The notes below the pieces were generated by a model. It did no database searches. It saw only the letters and a program-made list of their open reading frames with translations, and had not been told where the DNA came from. From Daucus carota subsp. sativus (Eukaryota > Streptophyta > Magnoliopsida > Apiales > Apiaceae): a stretch of DNA of 64,000 nucleotides. Both the position numbers and the translations under genes were made by a program. How positions within the stretch are numbered: the first letter of the stretch is position 1; each line of letters starts with the position of its first letter. The stretch is from contig NC_030381.2 of the NCBI RefSeq assembly GCF_001625215.2, positions 43,708,689-43,772,688 on the forward strand, given 5' to 3'. This document shows, one piece after another, positions 62,321 to 64,000 of this stretch.

Positions 62321-63872
62321 GTGAGTGTGTGCTTTTCGTATGTAACGAACTGTCTGAACCTGTGAGATGTTTTGCACTTGTTTTCCGTGTCAGTAGCGAA
62401 CAAGTTCATGGAGGCTTCTATCCGTACCTGTAATATAAGTGGTTTGCAAAATGTTCTAACGACTACTTATCTACTACATTTATGTGGTGTTTGTATTATG
62501 TTTGCTTCGGGATATCTTGTCATACTTTCCTATCCCTCTATTTCTTTTCTTTGTGCAGTGCCAAATTCACCTGACTATACACACACCTAATATATGAATT
62601 AAGAATATATAGAATAGTAAAGTTTGAGCTTTGTAATTTTTATTGCAATAACGTTGTCCGTGGACAGTGGTGAAACCGGAATCTTGAAACATATGGGGCC
62701 AAAATTTATAATTTTTTTTAGGGAAAATCAATTTTTTTATCACTAAATTATTATATCTTTTAGAAACTTACCACCCAACACAATTTATATTTAATACAAC
62801 CATTAACGTTTCAATTTATATTTAATACAATCATTAACGTTTCCAACGTTTATGATTATAATCAGTCCGTTAGGTTTTATATAGAAACAGTGAAAATGGT
62901 TGCCAGCGTGGATTTGCTTATTTCTTTCTTTTCTAGTGATTCTTCTACTTTGTAACTCCTCCACGTCAACCAAATTGCACACATGACCCCATTCACTTCA
63001 TCACTTCACTATATAATAATTTATTATTTAAATATTTTAGTGCAGATACTATGCAAACTCTATGCAATGCTTACTGCTTTTTCTATGCATTGGCAGTTTT
63101 CTGAGGACTTTGTAGTGTTCTGCATTCCCTCTGATCGTTACTATATCAGCATATTGTTTTTCTAATTAAGGTTTTAGATGTATATTTTAAATATTCAGAC
63201 TGTCTTCTTAATAATCTAAATCTCTCAGTACTTGCAGATACTAGCATTCAGGAATAGAGAGCTAACAGATTCAATAAACCTGAACAAAGGAACATCCAAC
63301 AAACAACAGGAGTATTGAAAACAGCTATAAAATAAAACCAAATTTCTTAAAAACACCTCCAGCAAGTGACAATTATCAGCATACCCTTCTTCCTTCCTCG
63401 TAACTCAAATTTTATCACGTTGCAGCAACCTACACTTCACATGTCAAGACCATCTGATCATCAGCACCACCAGTCAGTTAAAGAAGAGGATTTCTGCAAC
63501 ATGTTCGACGAGATCAAACCGTGTTTTGGCCGTGGCTTGAAAAACAAAAAACCTTCAACTAAATTCTGAAAAAACTTTATCCAATCAAGTGATCGAAATA
63601 TATATGTTTCTAAATTATCGAAACAAGTGAAACAAGTATCAAATCAAATATCAGTAATAAGTTGCAATAATCATTTCATCGAGCGAGCAATATGGTTAAC
63701 ACATAAGTATATTTCCATTCAATCTGGTAAAATAAAGCATGGTTGATGACCATTCTATTCATCTGACCATTCCAAATACAAGTTTCATTTTAGTAGTTCA
63801 TACTAAATTCAAAAAACAAGTTCATGACCATATCAGATACTTCCTACTAACATAAACAAAAGCTATAGAGAT
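62321..63872. other. Spacer after the CACTA element
   Basis: The first 150 bp or so may be the displaced remainder of the dormancy gene's 3' UTR. Beyond that the sequence is AT-rich. A short frame at 63441-63569 (start MSRPSDHQHHQSVKEEDFCN, 42 codons) has no recognised relatives. About 63600-63872 is the likely 3' UTR of the minus-strand gene at the edge. Confidence 0.45.
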
Positions 63873-64000
63873 TTAATTGTTCTCCTGCTCATTTCTTGGC
63901 ACAACCTTCCTGCCTTTCTTCATCAGTGGAGATCTAATAGGTTGACTATAACTAGTGTGGTTGATTACATCTCCTAAACCATGAGTTGGTATAGTAGGCT
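63873..64000 (-). CDS. 3' end of an unidentified gene, cut by the window edge
   Basis: On the minus strand an uninterrupted frame enters from the right edge and ends at TAA (63873-63875). The last residues include LGDVINHTSYSQPIRSPLMK and KGRKVVPRNEQENN, a basic, hydrophilic tail that could be nuclear. I cannot assign a family from 41 residues; it could also be a chance frame. Confidence 0.35.
   Translation of the reverse strand, partial: PTIPTHGLGDVINHTSYSQPIRSPLMKKGRKVVPRNEQENN

Overview
This window is nuclear DNA from a flowering plant, most likely a eudicot. The genes are AT-rich and intron-rich with GT-AG introns, and the plant-specific families are all there: a KORRIGAN-type GH9 endoglucanase, an isoprenylated HMA protein, an RFI2-type RING ligase, GDSL esterases, a dormancy/auxin-associated protein and a miR164 precursor. 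The spaces between genes hold many short non-autonomous DNA transposons. I cannot name the species.

Layout from left to right. 1-1300 is LTR-retrotransposon-like sequence plus a G-box/TATA promoter firing off the left edge. 1989-2951 holds a GC-rich hAT element touching a Stowaway MITE. 5412-10140 (+) is the alpha subunit of F-actin capping protein. 12557-12736 (-) is a small single-pass membrane protein. 13785-18369 (+) is the 26S proteasome ATPase RPT5. 19735-20794 (-) is a HIPP protein with two HMA domains and a CaaX box. 22941-26064 (-) is a membrane-anchored GH9 endoglucanase. 28625-35132 (+) is an RFI2-like RING-H2 ubiquitin ligase whose 3.3-kb third intron carries a hAT insertion. 35971-38791 is a transposon cluster: PIF/Harbinger with a nested MULE, then hAT, a non-LTR retroposon and Stowaway. 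39102-40598 and 43470-45041 (+) are tandem GDSL esterase genes, with an ILR1-like pseudogene and an orphan GDSL 3' end between them. 45501-49536 is a recent tandem duplication of about 1.8-2.1 kb. 51670-51765 (-) is MIR164. 52889-54472 holds two MULE-type foldback elements. 55670-58015 (+) is a dormancy/auxin-associated gene. 58108-62317 is a CACTA transposon carrying pieces of several host genes. 63873-64000 (-) is the 3' end of an unidentified gene.

The genes do not form one pathway. RPT5 and the RFI2-like ligase both belong to the ubiquitin-proteasome system, and capping protein and the KOR-type cellulase both bear on cell shape and wall growth, but plant neighbours need not be co-regulated. 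All spliced models were assembled by hand; each closes in frame with consistent intron phases and reaches its family's normal length.

The most notable observations are: (1) the 4.2-kb CACTA element with 3-bp target duplication holding exon pieces of an NADH-cytochrome b5 reductase, an ABCD-type half transporter and at least one further gene; (2) an exact miR164 hairpin with its own TATA box; (3) a tandem duplication that preserves filled and empty transposon sites and two independent MITE insertions a few bases apart; (4) G-quadruplex-prone tracts inside a hAT element; (5) a GDSL esterase with Ser in place of the block II Gly, next to an intact paralogue.
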